From Sipunculus nudus (Eukaryota; Annelida; Sipuncula; Golfingiida; Sipunculidae): a DNA stretch of 64,000 nucleotides. The notes beneath the pieces are model-generated. The model was given only the letters and a program-made list of their open reading frames with translations. It had not been told where the DNA came from and did not search any database. The DNA lies in the NCBI GenBank assembly GCA_026874595.1, contig CM049321.1, positions 20,246,979 through 20,310,978 on the forward strand. Direction: 5' to 3'. Made by a program: the position numbers and the translations under genes. Shown here piece after piece: positions 33,491 to 46,319 of this stretch (position 1 is its first letter; each line of letters begins with the position of its first letter).

Positions 33491-35989
33491 TACCAGGACT
33501 CTCGAGTCAATTCTGATTAATAGCTCAATATACATGCTTCTCAAATGACAGATATGACTTCCGCGTTTTCGCGAATTCCATGTACCTAAAATAGGACACA
33601 CCTTCCCGATCCAGATCCTCTCGGGGTCTCCTAACTACAGTTTACATAAGCTTAAATAAAATTTAAAAGAGATTTATTTAAACATAATATTCTGCTCAAT
33701 AAGAAATGCCTGGTCCATCCAGTCCTCCTGAGGGTCCCGCACGGTGTACCGACTGAACACCCCCCCCCCCCCTCCCTTTTCCTCTCCGAGCTTTTGCACA
33801 CTGCAGGCTTGTTATAGGTTAACTACTGCTGCCATCTGCGGGTAATAATCTAAATGATTTTACATGTATCTTCGTATGACACCCTTGCGTAATGTTATTG
33901 TATCAAAGTTCAAGATTAAATACATCGCACGTGAAGAAATGCCGCAGGTATAAATCGTTAGTATAAATCACTGAACGATTGAACTGGATCGCACATCGCA
34001 TTTCGGGTGTCACAGTCCTGTCACCGCACAGAAAGCTTTTACGTCGCTTAGTCCCAAGTATATTAAACCTGACTGGGTATTAGGATCACAGAACCAAACT
34101 TAGTTAGTTTACAAAGGGGCAAATAAAAACAAGGGACCCATGGGTCACGGCGCTCAGCTGGTCGTGATTGGACTATAAATGTTTCTCCACTGTGATACTA
34201 TATCAAGTCGATAAAGCTTATGAATATCATGGACATGTTGGGCTATTATAAAGGAATGTAATGTAATATGTGAGTAAATGATTAATGAAATTACCTGACT
34301 GATGGATTAATAGAGTCAAATATAGTGGTTTATTTTTTATTTATTTAGAAGGGGTTGAAAATTGTGATATATTTGAGCAAATATGAATGCAATGACAGCA
34401 GTAATAAGCAGTAGTAGAATGATGATAAGGCTATTTGTTGAAGGATCTAAAGTGTATGGTAGTCTGCAAGCTTTCAATTTGACAGATATGATGTTATGAT
34501 TAACTATGCTGATGAAGTGATTTATGAATTTGTGACTGTATGACACAATATCTCTTTAGTCTTGACATGGTACATTATTGTGATGCCCACTATGTCTACA
34601 TATTACACAGTATTGACATAATTTCTGGCATGTACATAGGTACCTATGGACGAATAGTTATACAAAATATTAAAGTATGAATATATCTGATTCATCTTGT
34701 TCTTGCTTACTGAGGCTGACTTTGGGATGGGGTTTGGAGAAGGGAAAAGTGAGGGCAGCAAGAAGGTGGATGTAGAAATATTCTATTGTAATGTTTTTCA
34801 TTTATATAAGAATATGAAAAGCTAAGAGGAAAGGGGCCCTCCTACTTGGTTATAGTAAAGTTCTAAATATATGATTGCAAACTAATACTCTGACAAGACT
34901 GTCATGAAGAAAAACAGTAAAAGATTTGAGATACTGTGATGCATATGAAAATTTACAGATGGACAGGCAAGTGGACAGAATGGACTAATACCTTTATTTC
35001 ACTTTCAAGGGAATAATGCATTTAAGTTTTTATATAATCCTATTTTTTTAAGCATATCCACTTTTTCCATTAAGAAGTTTTTATCTGAATAATTTTTTAT
35101 TTACAGGTTTTATAAATTTTTAATAAAAAAACCCCTGAAAATATAAGTTAAAATATTAGAATTGTTGCAAAAGTTGCAATCATTATATATGCAGAGTAAA
35201 AAACTGAAACTATAAGTTAAAATATTAGAATTGTTGCAAAAGTTGCAATCATCAAATATCCAGAGTGTAGCTCATATTGGGTCATATTATGCATACACAT
35301 ATATTTTATTATTTTTAAATCATAAATGTTTAAACTGAATTTAAAAGAAAATAATGCCACAACATGGCATCTACAAGAATATTCCTTGAATCACTATTAA
35401 AAAGTTTTGCACATTGGAGTTTTCAGTACATGCTTAATTTTATTCACCAAAATAAAATAAAAGATTCAGTAAATTTGATAAAATAAGACATTACAAATAA
35501 AGTATACACACTGTTGGTTGAATGAGGGATAAACAATATCATTGTGCTAATTACTATCCCAGTTTTAATTTATTACTAGAATTAATAGTCAATTTCACAC
35601 CTGGTGAAGTTTTGACTCCTCTGAAGTAAGGAATTACTTATCTCATGAACATCCACACTTTCATAGCAATACACCACTTTGTGCACACAATTAAATGTAC
35701 ACTTTAATCACTGTAACCCTGGTGGTACAATACAAAATCTAAAATGTAGCATAGCCTAGAATAACAATGAATCAAATACAGAAAATAATAACATTCATCT
35801 AGTTTATGCACCATCGGGGGGGGGGGGGGGGGAAGTGCAGGGCAGAGGGGAAGCCTGCTGGTAGTGGCCAAGCTGACCCAAGGCAAGCTGCCTGGGGTGG
35901 GTTACATAATGCAAGTGAAGGCTGTACTACTAGGTGGGCTAGATGTAAACAACACTTGACATGGTGTATGAAAACATGAATAAAAGCTA
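33491..35989. other. gene-free AT-rich stretch with a 69-bp duplication and poly-C/poly-G tracts
   Basis: C13 at 33760-33772; G17 at 35816-35832. At 35142 and 35211 the block TATAAGTTAAAATATTAGAA..TTGCAATCAT is tandemly duplicated (69-bp offset). No gene is supported. The Pro-rich minus-strand ORFs at 35704-35999 span the G tract. Confidence 0.55.
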
Positions 35990-37380
35990 TTCTTTCCAAT
36001 CAATTTCTTTGAAATTTCATATTTTAAAAGATTAAATCCTTATGTATATATGCTGTGAAAATTAAATCAACAGTGCCAAAGTTGGACAAAATTTAAGGTA
36101 TTGATTTTTTATTTATGCTGATAACTTGAAAAATTTCCAAAATTCGGATCTAATTTTGGGTAAACAATTGAATCTTGATTAAATAAAGTTATATTCCTGA
36201 AAAAAAGTCTGTAGGTTCAGCAATTCTCATGTTAGGTGAGTAAATATATTTCCTGATTTTTTAAAAAATTGCATTATGTTTTGGCCCATAACTTCAAAAT
36301 AATACCCAATATTGACCTAATTTTTGATATGTTCATAGAAAAGGTATGAAAGAATGTGAATACTAAATACAATCAAAAACAGATCAGTGGTTTTGATATT
36401 AGGCAGCCTTGAAGTGTAACAATGGCTTTTTTTTTATGGAAAACAGAGTTTTTTTCCTTAATATCTCAAAGGAACGAAGTCCTAATGACCCAAATTTTTT
36501 GGTATGGTAGGAGATTTTGGGGACATCTAAAATTATGCCAACAGCCTGGGGAGCATAGAGATGTGCACTGAATGACCTACAGACATCAAAGGGGACTGCT
36601 TGACAATGCAAGGGAATACAACAAGAGCCTTCAAAAATATTCAATAACTAGCCTAATTTTGCAGCTTTTATTTTCAATTTCAGATTTTAACAGATTAAAT
36701 CCTTATGTATACATGCTGTGAAAATTAAATCCACAGTACCTAATGGAAAAAAACGTGCTGTGGCTAAAGTTGGGCAAAATTTAAGGTACCAATTTTATAT
36801 TTTTGCCAATATTTAAAAAAAATTTAACAGATTTTGATCTAATTTTTGGTATACAATTAAATTTTGATTAATTAAAGTTGTGTTACTGGAAAGAAGTCCC
36901 TACCTTTAACACTTTTGGTCTTAAGTGACCAAATATCTTCCTGATTTTTTTATAAAGTCCATTATGTTTGGGCCCATAACTTTTTCAAATTATATAATAC
37001 TGACTTAATATCTGGCATTTTCATAGAAACTATATAGAGGAAAATTTATGGTAAATATGAAGAAAACCAGATGAGTGGTTTTGATATTAGGCAGTCCTGA
37101 ACTGTGAAAATAGATTTCTAATAAAAAATTGAGGTTTTTCCTTAATATCTCGAAGGAACGAAGTCCTATTGACCCAACTTTCGGCATGGTAGGAGATTTT
37201 GGGGATATCTAACTGTATGCCGAATTTCCGATTCGTAGGTCCAACGGTGTCGAAACGTGCCAGTCTTACGGACGGACATCCAGACGGACAGACGGACGGA
37301 CGGACAGACAGACGGACGGACGACAGCAATGGACCACGACTATAGCTCAGATGACTTATAGTCAGCTGAGCTAAAAAACA
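35990..37380 (+). repeat. two tandem copies of a ~660-bp dispersed repeat ending in GACG(n)
   Basis: Copies at about 36020-36680 and 36680-37380 share GATTAAATCCTTATGTATA, GCTGTGAAAATTAAATC, AAATTTAAGGTA, TTTTGATATTAGGCAG and CTTAATATCTC.AAGGAACG. The second ends in a (GACG/GACA)n tract (37265-37325) and GTCAGCTGAGCTAAAA. Inverted relatives lie at 40812-41405 and about 41690-41990. Confidence 0.7.
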
Positions 37381-38019
37381 ATACAAGGTAGGTATTTATT
37401 TATTTCAAAGATATTTACCAGGAAGGCTTATTCAGCACAATATGCTGATTTCAATAGGGTTCTTAGTCCAGTGAACATGTCAATTGTATTCACATAAAAG
37501 GCAAATTTACTACACTCATCTTATATGGACCCGACTCGCCATGAGGTAGTGGCAACGCCATGTCCCTCAGCACTGCATAGCAGCGAGAGAGCAGCTACCC
37601 GAACAGGCAAGTCAGCCGAGCGGATCCTCGTTAGGAATGAGTGAGCGAGCACGTTGAATATGGAACAAATATAGAATAAAAAAGGTAGTGTTACATCAGT
37701 ACAATAACAGGTGATCGAATGAATGTGAGCCCGTAACGGCTTGGTGACAACCTATCAATTATAACCTATTAAGCTTAATTAAAAGTGCTGTTCCTTTGTC
37801 TGTATTTGTTCATTTGCTTCTTTATTCCACGGGCGAATGAAGGCCACTAGACCAGTTATCCTCGGAGTCAACTTCAGGAAAAAAAGGTTTTTATATATAT
37901 GTATATATATATGTATATATATGTGTGTGTGTGTATACATATTGTTAGTCGGAGACTCAGCGCTAGGAAACGTATCAGGATAGCGGGAACCGAACGACTC
38001 GTATCCAACGTATGGTGTG
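37381..38019. other. gene-free stretch with a (TA/TG)n microsatellite
   Basis: TATATG/TGTGTG repeats lie at about 37892-37936. The rest may be the eroded 5' part of the retrotransposon that follows. Confidence 0.5.
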
Positions 38020-38406
38020 AGACAGAAGGTCGTGCCGAACTATTCCAAAATAGCAATTCCCTTAACTGATCTTACGAGGAAAGGGCAGCCCAACAAATTG
38101 GATTTGAAAGAGAAGAGGTCCATGAGAATGCGAACAGCACAATTAAGGTTAAGCTATCTGATCCCCGAATACTGAGACTAAACGATTTCAGTAAGCGGTT
38201 CTTTATAAAATGCCACGCGTCGGATGTGAAGCGGAAGTATCCTTATGCAGGAGTATGATGGGATGATGCATCCGATAGCTTTTGCTTGCAGAAAGTTACT
38301 AATAAGAGAAAGAAATTACATTACTATTGAGAGAGAGTGTTTGGCAATTGTTTGGGCTGTTCAGAATTTTGAGATATACTTGTCATGTAGACCGTTCACT
38401 ATATAG
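38020..38406 (+). pseudogene. Ty3/gypsy-type pol fragment (RT end and RNase H), frameshifted
   Basis: Three successive frames give pieces in the right order. The first is VPNYSKIAIPLTDLTRKGQP (38029-38088), the connection region after the reverse transcriptase. The second is LRLNDFSKRFFIKC..ASDV (38172-38228), the start of RNase H. The third is EYDGMMHPIAFACRKL and NYITIERECLAIVWAVQNFE (38251-38378), the RNase H middle. Frames change between pieces, and stop codons intervene (TGA at 38173). In FIKCDASD the catalytic Asp is replaced by His (38214). It is clearly dead. No LTR, integrase or gag is seen nearby. Confidence 0.85.
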
Positions 38407-39529
38407 CCTTCTTTTACTATTTAAAAAAAACCTATTATATCAAAAGCACCCATGTTGTTTGGTCATATTTGGCATAAATACGCCTCTAGACTATATATAT
38501 TTCATTACTTTGCATATGCCAGTAATTAGGTCAATATTGTGAAATTTGTGTACGTTATGACCAGAACATAATGTACCTTATCAAAACAGCAGGAGAGCTA
38601 TTTACTCACTAATCTTGGTAAATGTTGAAGCTAGAGAGTTTTTTAAGCCAGAATATATTAGAAATAATCTAATTAATATTGAATTATACATACAAAGAAA
38701 ATCAGGAATTTGTATTCTTTTTAAAGTTTTTTGCTCAAATGTTTAATTACTTTTACATATTTTTGTTGATTAATTGTCTTTCATCCAACTCTTATTGCAT
38801 ACCGGTAATAAAATGGTTTCAAGCCACAATTTTCGTGCTTTATACAGTACTACAATGTATAACTAATTGGCATTATTAAAGCACTTAATTCAAATAATAA
38901 ATTAAATTGGTATTATTATACTTAAGCTCATCTCAACTTTGTTCCTTATTCTATAACTTTCAGCGCACACCTGGGATCAATTATGAATTGAACTGGAATT
39001 GAAGGGTCGCTCATAAGGTCAATGTGGAGATCAGCCATGCAGTATTTGGTTAAAATCATACATAAATGCCTCTCATTGGTGACACAAGAAACATGATAAC
39101 AGCTTAAATGCTTCTTAATCACTGTTCCTGAATTGATATATTAACAAATTTAGCATACCAGAGTTGTGATGATAATATGATATAAAGTAATAGAAATTTT
39201 CAGATTTTCAAAGTAATAGTTATATAATAGATATAAAACGGAGCAGTAATAGTAATGATAATAGGATAAGAGTAATCTGTATTACCTTCCATTTCTTCCC
39301 ATTTCTGCTGTGCCATAGAGCATGTGATCAGATGCTACTGAGCTGACTTGTTCTGGTCCAGTAACATTCTAGGATATGTCTATTGTTGTAGCATCGAGTA
39401 TGCCTGGACCTGCTCTGCTGGCCTGTGGTGCTTGGACCAGCTGTAATCTACGTGGTGACCAGTGGTTTTGATTACCTAGGGCATTTAACCCGAGTTGGGG
39501 CGATTTCATACTAAATTAGTCAATACGAG
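38407..39529. other. no recognised feature
   Basis: AT-rich DNA with no supported gene. The ORFs at 38327-38542 (part retroelement, part chance) and 38679-38879 are not called. Confidence 0.5.
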
Positions 39530-40285
39530 TACGATCAATTTTAAAATGTGTGATTACAATAACGATTATGTTCACATGAAAAAATCAGTGTAATTGATCA
39601 CGATAACAATTACTTTTTAAAGTAATAATGATTACAATTATAATTACAAGTTTGTAATAATTAACAAATATCACAAAAATGGAACCCTCAGGGAAAAAGA
39701 AATAGAGGAAGGCAAAGAAACACCTTGAGAAGGGATGTAGAAAATGAAGCAAGGAGAATTGGTTACACCTGGCGAGAACTAGAAAAGGCAGCCCTAAGTC
39801 GTGTACACTGGAGGGAGATTGTCAATGGCCTATGCTCCTCATGGGGCTAAGGGCTTAAGTAAGTAAGTATAAGGGCAATTAATCATGACTAGGTTTATAA
39901 AAACTTTGCTCATATACTAATGAGGTGATTTGCAAGGGAGGTAACTGGCAGGTGCTTAATACCTAGCTCACTACACTGTTCATTTTGCAAAACCGATTAC
40001 ACAAGTGAGTATACCTAAGAACTTTATAGTGAGCACTTAACCATGGTCTTTAATATAGTTATAATGACCATACTAAACATGAAAGAAATTAAATTGAATT
40101 ATCTACTTTTAGTTTTAAGCGATATGAATGAATACCAGAGAATAAAGAGAATTTGTGATAAGTAATTATAGAGTAATCTATGATAACGATTACCTTTCCA
40201 ATGTTATTGATTACAATTACAATTGCTCTGCTCTTGAAACAAATATAATCAATTATAATTACAATAACACTTTAAATGCAATCGT
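39530..40285. repeat. GATTACAATTA-rich repeat split by a LINE tail
   Basis: Left block (about 39545-39665) and right block (about 40170-40280) are rich in AATGATTACAATTATAATTA and GATAACGATTAC words. A LINE tail (39680-39875) lies between them. The pattern suggests insertion into one repeat, though 40 to 300 bp of other sequence remain on the right. Confidence 0.55.
39680..39875 (+). pseudogene. C-terminus and (TAAG)n tail of a non-LTR retrotransposon
   Basis: A 56-codon frame to the TAA at 39848 gives GRQRNTLRRDVENEARRIGY, TWRELEKAA, SRVHWREIV and NGLCSSWG. This matches the usual end of LINE reverse-transcriptase proteins (RGRPKxTWRRxxExExxxxGxTWxExxxxAxDRxxWRxxVxxLC). Ten bases later comes TTAAGTAAGTAAGTATAAG, a simple-repeat tail of the kind left by target-primed insertion. 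The element is truncated just upstream. It differs from the LINE at 7618-7990 in both protein end and tail. Confidence 0.85.
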
Positions 40286-40811
40286 TTGTTATCGACACAT
40301 GAAATAGCAAAACTTGTAAATCATGCTATTTTATTTAGCTTTGGAGTAAATTCAACCAATTCTTAACAAGAAGAAGGTTTATTCGGGAAAAAATGACCAC
40401 AGGCCCATAGTTGCTACAATACAATTAACATTTACAAGTCCTATTATACAAGCAAAAATGGAGAGAACACAATTATGATCAATTTAAATTTAAACAAACA
40501 AAAAAAAACAAAACAAACAAACAACAAACAAACAAGGAAAAATTATAATAAGTAAATAAACTTAAAACCAAGTAACATAAATTGTATCTTAAAACTAAGT
40601 ATGGAACAAGAAGTGATGAAATAACCAGTTTGCAAATATACAACATTAATAGCAATAGTAATAATAATAATAATAACATAGTTATAAAAATAATAATCTA
40701 TAATCAATAGACATTTAAAATATGGAGGTGGTTACCTCCACCAAAATAAAAAAAAATCTGAAAAAAAGTGTTTGGAAAATGTTAGCTTAAATACCATAAA
40801 TGATGACACAC
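40286..40811. other. AT-rich gene-free stretch with (CAAA)n and (AAT)n
   Basis: CAAACAAACAAA-type words lie at 40494-40535 and AATAATAAT at about 40655-40700. The Leu-rich minus-strand ORF is an artefact. Confidence 0.65.
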
Positions 40812-41405
40812 ATTTATATCGCAGGTCTTTTTCAAGCATATAACTATATTAATTTAATATTTAATTTTATACTAGAAATTAGATACAAATTTTTGCAATT
40901 GTTTTAGGTTATTGGCATAAATATAACCAAGGTACCTCAAAAATTGCCGAGCTATGGTCGTAGCACATGTTTTTCCTGTAAGCACTGTTGATTTAATCTT
41001 CACTGTTCTTTTTTTCATGGATGTTATGTCAGAGTATTAGTTTTGCAATCCTATAAGAAGTACTTAATTTTCACCAAAGGACCATTTCCTCTTAGCTTTA
41101 AAAATGCTTATTTAAATCGCAGGTCTTTTTCAAGCATATAACTATATTAAATTAATATTTAATTTTATACTAGAAATTAGATACAATTTTTTGCGATTGT
41201 TTTAGATTATTGGCATAAATATTACCAAGGTACCTAAAAAATTGTATGGTCGTAGCATATGTTTTTTCTGTAAGCACTGTTGATTTAATTTTCACTGTTA
41301 TTTTTTCATGGATGTTATGTCAGAGTATTAGTTTTGAAATCCTATAAGAAGTATTTAATTATCACCAAAGGACCATTTCCCTTTTAGCTTTACAAATGCT
41401 TATTT
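40812..41405. repeat. recent 298-bp tandem duplication
   Basis: Two copies are offset by 298 bp (GCAGGTCTTTTTCAAGCATA at 40821 and 41119). They are nearly identical through GTAAGCACTGTTGATTTAAT and AAAGGACCATTTCC. The few differences imply a young duplication. The unit contains the inverted CTGTTGATTTAATTTTCAC word of the repeat at 35990-37380. Confidence 0.9.
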
Positions 41406-43166
41406 ATAAAAAGCCAATAAAAATAGAAATACAAATATTTTGCATTTGTTAACATATTACAAAATGGGGCTCTTGTATTCAGCTAGCCTTTCCATTGATG
41501 CTGGTAAAATATCGCGTGGCTTAATTGCGCATGTAGTACCAATTTCCTCAGGACTGCAATCATTGCTCCGCTGTATCATTGCATCAGTTGTGCATCAGAG
41601 GATTTGCTCACTGGCTAAATAAACTGATCCACTCTACATGTACGTGTACAAGTCAAACAAAATTGCACAATCCATAATCACCTTAAGTAATCTGAGCTAT
41701 TATTGATGGTCCTTTGTCCGTTGTCTGTCCGTCCGGCTGTCCAGCCGATAACTGAGCAAGATTCGATTTTATATCCAAAATTTGATATGAATTTTGTTAG
41801 TTTTTAGCATACTTATATGATAAACACCTTAAATTTTGCCTTCCCTTTGCCATGGTATTTCTTGTCTGGAAGTACTGTTGATTTAATTTTCACAGCCCAC
41901 ATAAGTATTTAACTTGTTTAAATCTAAAATTTGAAAATTAAAGGTGAAAATAAGGAAAATTATTGAATATTTTTGGAGGCTCTATTGCATTCCCTTGAAT
42001 TGTCAGGCTGCAGGCAGCCCACCTCCGGCCTCTGCAGAGCAGCTGCGCCAGGGTACCTGATTTGTTATGTGTCTCTGGGGGAGATCGCCTGCTGTCACAG
42101 GTGTCCAGCTATTTTCATATGTTATATTGGAAATCTCTAAAATAATATAAACTTGAACAAAATTTGAGGAAATAGAAAATTAGGATCTAATGCAAACATT
42201 TGTTATTTTGTCCATGTCTCAGCAGAATGGAAAATAAGCGATCGGCTTCGTTATCTTCTATGTATATGCAGGGTTGTTGTAATTCCAACCATTCTCCCCT
42301 CCCCTGTCATTGATTCCTTGCACCTGTTCACTAGATACATTAGTTGTTTTGGGAAATGTATAAAATTTATTAAATTAAAATAAATAGTATAAGAAAAAAA
42401 TTAGATATAATCGAAACATATATTCTTGCCTCAGGAGAATGGGACATAAAGTGATTAGCTCTGTCTGTTCATCATCTCTCTGTTTATCATTAAATATACA
42501 TTAATTTTGACCTTTTTTCCTATAAGCAATGTTGTATGTACATGGATTAAAGTGGTTAAAGTATGAAATCTTTATATTCATTAACGTTTATATTTATAAA
42601 CATTTATATTTATATATGTAATAATGCAAATGTAAACAATTTATAGAATTGAATAGAGTTTGATATTAAAAATGAGGATTTTATGTTATCATTTGTTCAT
42701 TATTTTCCTGCCCAGCAGAATGAGGAATAAAGTGATCAGTTGTGTCCGTCTATCTGTTAGTCTTTCCATTTTTAAATTTCAGTAACTGCGAATAAAATTT
42801 TTTTACTGTGAGCACTTTTTTTAAATTAAATTTCATATCCTGTATGTATTTGCAGAGATGCTGTAATGCTCTTTAAATTAAGCTTGTGTGAAGACAATAA
42901 ACAAAGGAAGATCAAATAACAGCCAGAAGCGCCAGGGTATGTGTTTCTAACATCGGTTCTATCAGAAGTGTACAGATAAAAGGAGATCTTTTTGGCCAAC
43001 TCTAATACGAGACTGCGTCTGGACAGCATATAAGTGGATGGATTAGTATTAATATATAAGATATACCGTGTGTCACATTCAACACAACCGGACATACTGT
43101 AAAACACTGGGGAAAAAATTTATAATTTTATATGGCTTTTCTGATTTGAATGTTGTGTATATCGGA

Positions 43167-43168
<2 letters not shown>
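41406..43168. repeat. degenerate tandem region related to the flanking repeats
   Basis: About 41690-41990 is an inverted relative of the 3' half of the repeat at 35990-37380: CTGAGCTATTATTGATGG, then CCGTTGTCTGTCCGTCC, then CTGTTGATTTAATTTTCAC. AGNAGAATGGNANATAANNNGAT words recur near 42221, 42434 and 42715. No gene is supported. Confidence 0.5.
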
Positions 43169-43223
<55 letters not shown>

Positions 43224-44498
43224 ACGGCGATATCACAGATGATCACCAAGTGACCTCATCATGTGACATCTCTGTGAGATAGAGAGTGATTACGGAGATA
43301 TCACAGAATGATCACCATGTGACTTCATCATGTGACACCTCTGTGAGGTAGGGAGAGATCACGGTGATATCACAGAATGATAACCATGTGACTTCATCAT
43401 AAGACATCTCTGTGAGACAGAGAGAGATCACGGTGATATCATAGAATGATCACCATGTGACCCATCACTTGACATCTCTGTGAGATAGAGAGAGATCACG
43501 ATGATATCAGAGAATGATCACCATGTCACCTCATCATGTGACATCTCTATGAGACAGAGAGAGATCACGGTGATATCACAGAATGATCACCATGTGACTT
43601 CATCACGTGACATCTCTGTGAGATAGAGAGAGATCACGGTGATATCACAGAATGATAACCATGTGACTTCATCATAAGACATCTCTGTGAGACAGAAAGA
43701 GATCACGGTGATATCACAGATTGATCACCATGTGACTTCATCACGTGACATCTCTGTAAGATAGAGATAGATCACGATGATATCACAGAATGATCACCAT
43801 GTGACTTCATCATGTGACACCTCTTTGAGGTAGAGAGAGATCACGGTGATATCACAGAATGATCACCATGTGACTTCATCATAAGACACCTGTGTGAGAT
43901 AGAGAGAGATCACGGTGATATCACAGAATGATGCATATGTGACCTCAGCATGTGATATCTGTGTGTGTGCGTGTGTGTGAGAGAGAAAGATCGCGGTGAT
44001 ATCAATGAATGATCACCATGTGACCTCATCATCTGACACCTGTGTGAGATAGAGAGAGATCACGGTGATATCACAGAATGATAACCATGTGACTTCATCA
44101 TAAGACATCTCTGTAAGACAGAGAGAGATCACGGTGATATCACAGAATGATCACCATGTGACTTCATCACGTGACATCTCTGTAAGATATGTGACACCTC
44201 TTTGAGGTAAAGAGAGATCACGGTGATATCACAGAATGATCACCATGTGACTTCATCATAAGACACCTGTGTGAGATAGAGAGAGATCACGGTGATATCA
44301 CAGAATGACGCATATGTGACCTCAGCATGTGATATCTGTGTGTGTGCGTGTGTGTGAGAGAGAGAGAGATCACGGTGATATCACAGAATGACCACCATGT
44401 GACCTCAGCATGTGACACCTCTGTGAGGTAAAGAGAGATCACGGTGATATCACAGAATGATCACCGTGTGTTCACAGCATGTGAAATCTCTGTGAGAG

Positions 44499-44545
<47 letters not shown>

Positions 44546-44589
44546 ACGGTGATATCATATAATGACCACCGCGAGACATCCCTTTTGTG

Positions 44590-44633
<44 letters not shown>

Positions 44634-44660
44634 GGCGGGAAAAAAAGAGAGAAAGAGAGA
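43169..44660. repeat. 69-bp satellite array with (GA)n blocks and higher-order duplication
   Basis: About twenty units repeat GAGAGATCACGGTGATATCA, CAGAATGATCACCATGTGAC, TTCATCATGTGACATCTC and TGTGAGATA. Starts of ATCACGG at 43221, 43289 (as ATTACGG), 43358, 43427, 43495 and 43564 give a 68-69 bp period. Pure (GA)n occurs at 43169-43220, 44498-44542 and 44594-44629. A variant block with GTGTGTGTGCGTGTGTGTGA occurs twice, 377 bp apart (units from 43881 and 44258), showing a higher-order duplication. GTGATATCAC in each unit is a perfect palindrome. ORFs here are Glu/Arg repeats. Confidence 0.95.
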
Positions 44661-46319
44661 GCAGTTAACCTTCATTAATTCTGTGAAGTTGTTTTAGTTA
44701 TATGTGTAAATATATCGCATGACTGGCTGCACCGTTCCAGACAGAGCCCGTGTAACTACGACATAACACTTGGTCACTGGGAGCGGATGCTTCGACATCA
44801 GATTTCATGTGAACCTCTTGATGGTACGTGAATGTTCTTTTGAGTTTCTGTCCCTTGCGTTTCCATTACATCGATATATGTCGTCAATCAAACTTCATAC
44901 CAGAAACAGTGATGTATAACCAATGCCACCTGGTAGACTGGATTAACCTCCTTTGTGGAAGGCGAGGGTATTGCTTTCGGGTTGGCATGCATGTACGTTT
45001 TTATTTATATGTATATGAATGTCTGGACTGGTAACACGAAAACTACACCACATTTCCATTTATCTACAATATCTCGGTCTTCCTCGGAGATGATCCGGAT
45101 TCCAGAATTCACACTGTCAGAAAAAGGACCACCACAAGGGTTGATAATAGGCTCGTTGTAAGTCTTGTCTGACCTCATTAAATATGCGTAAATTTTGCCA
45201 AGTGTTTAATTCAGGAGATAAACTCTGTTGGTTTACATTTATGAGTTTCATGAAAATTCATAACATTTTTGGTAAGTCATAACGACACCAAAACGTATAG
45301 TGATCTCTGACCTAATTAAAATAGGCAAGATATTTTATTGGTTACCCATCATATTCCTGGTACATTATCGCCACAACACCACAAAGTAGCTTGGTGACCT
45401 CTGTTCTCGTTAAATATGCGTGGATTTTTCCTATATTTGAACTCGGGCGAGATCATCTATTGTTGAGGAATCTTGGTGAAAAATTATCGTGAAAATCTGT
45501 GAAATCCCTATTAAGTAATGGCGGCGACACTAAAAGTTAACAGACGGTCAGACGGACGGATATAGAGGGTAAACCATTAGAGGAACCATCACAGACGGGC
45601 TTATAAAAATAAATGAATTTTAGTTCAGTCAGCACTGTCCAAATGACAGGAGATCGCAAATCTGCAGTCTGTGACTGACTAATTTGATATTCATTACAAG
45701 GGGTCCTACAAGGGGCATATGAATTATTTATAGTTGGTCCTTGTTGAGACTTGTCGGCCATAAATTACAAAACTTGGTTCCTTGGACTTTAAAGGGTGAC
45801 TGTATTGCAAATATTAGGGCTTAAGTAAAGGGGAAAAAATGTATGTAACATTGTGACCCATCCATGCATAGTTATATCTGAATTTTCCTAGGAGGTTCTT
45901 CAATGGCACCACTGATCATTCTGATCTTGGTTCTCTGTGAAGAATCTTACACGAATACCATAAGGCTCCTTAAAGTCCGTCAAACTTGAGAATAATTCGG
46001 TTAGAATTAAGGGGAAGACATAATTTCACAATTCAATTTAAAATTGTGCTATGGTTCTTTATGGAATCTTCAGCTACAGAGCATGTGTAAACGGTTCACA
46101 TTATATCATGTAGAATAATATTTTAGACAGGCTTGTACACAAAATCTGCTCTTGCTTGAAATTTAATTTTTTCATTAGTATTCGTGTGCAGGTCCAAGAC
46201 AATGTATTATATAATTCGTGAAAAAAAAGAAATTATTCAGAGAGACGAAAAGTCAATAGTTTTTTTTCATTTTCTTTAGCTTAAAAAATGCATTAAACCC
46301 TGATTGTATAAAATTATCA
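44661..46319. other. gene-free stretch with a dispersed repeat at ~45150-45580
   Basis: Between 45150 and 45580 a TGACCTNNTTNAAATATGCGT block occurs twice (45170, 45397), followed by AATCTGTGAAATCCCTATTA, AGTAATGGCGGCGACAC and GACGGTCAGACGGACGG. This reads as a degenerate dispersed repeat. No gene is supported. Confidence 0.45.

Noticed and set aside
34509-34560. third hammerhead from CTGATGA at 34509
   Set aside because: No GAAAC follows at the proper distance and no stem II is present.
37950-37985. hammerhead-like core (TATCAGG with GAAAC nearby)
   Set aside because: CUGANGA is not met on either strand and the stems do not pair.
43068-44668. Glu/Arg-repeat ORFs
   Set aside because: They translate (GA)n microsatellites of the satellite array.
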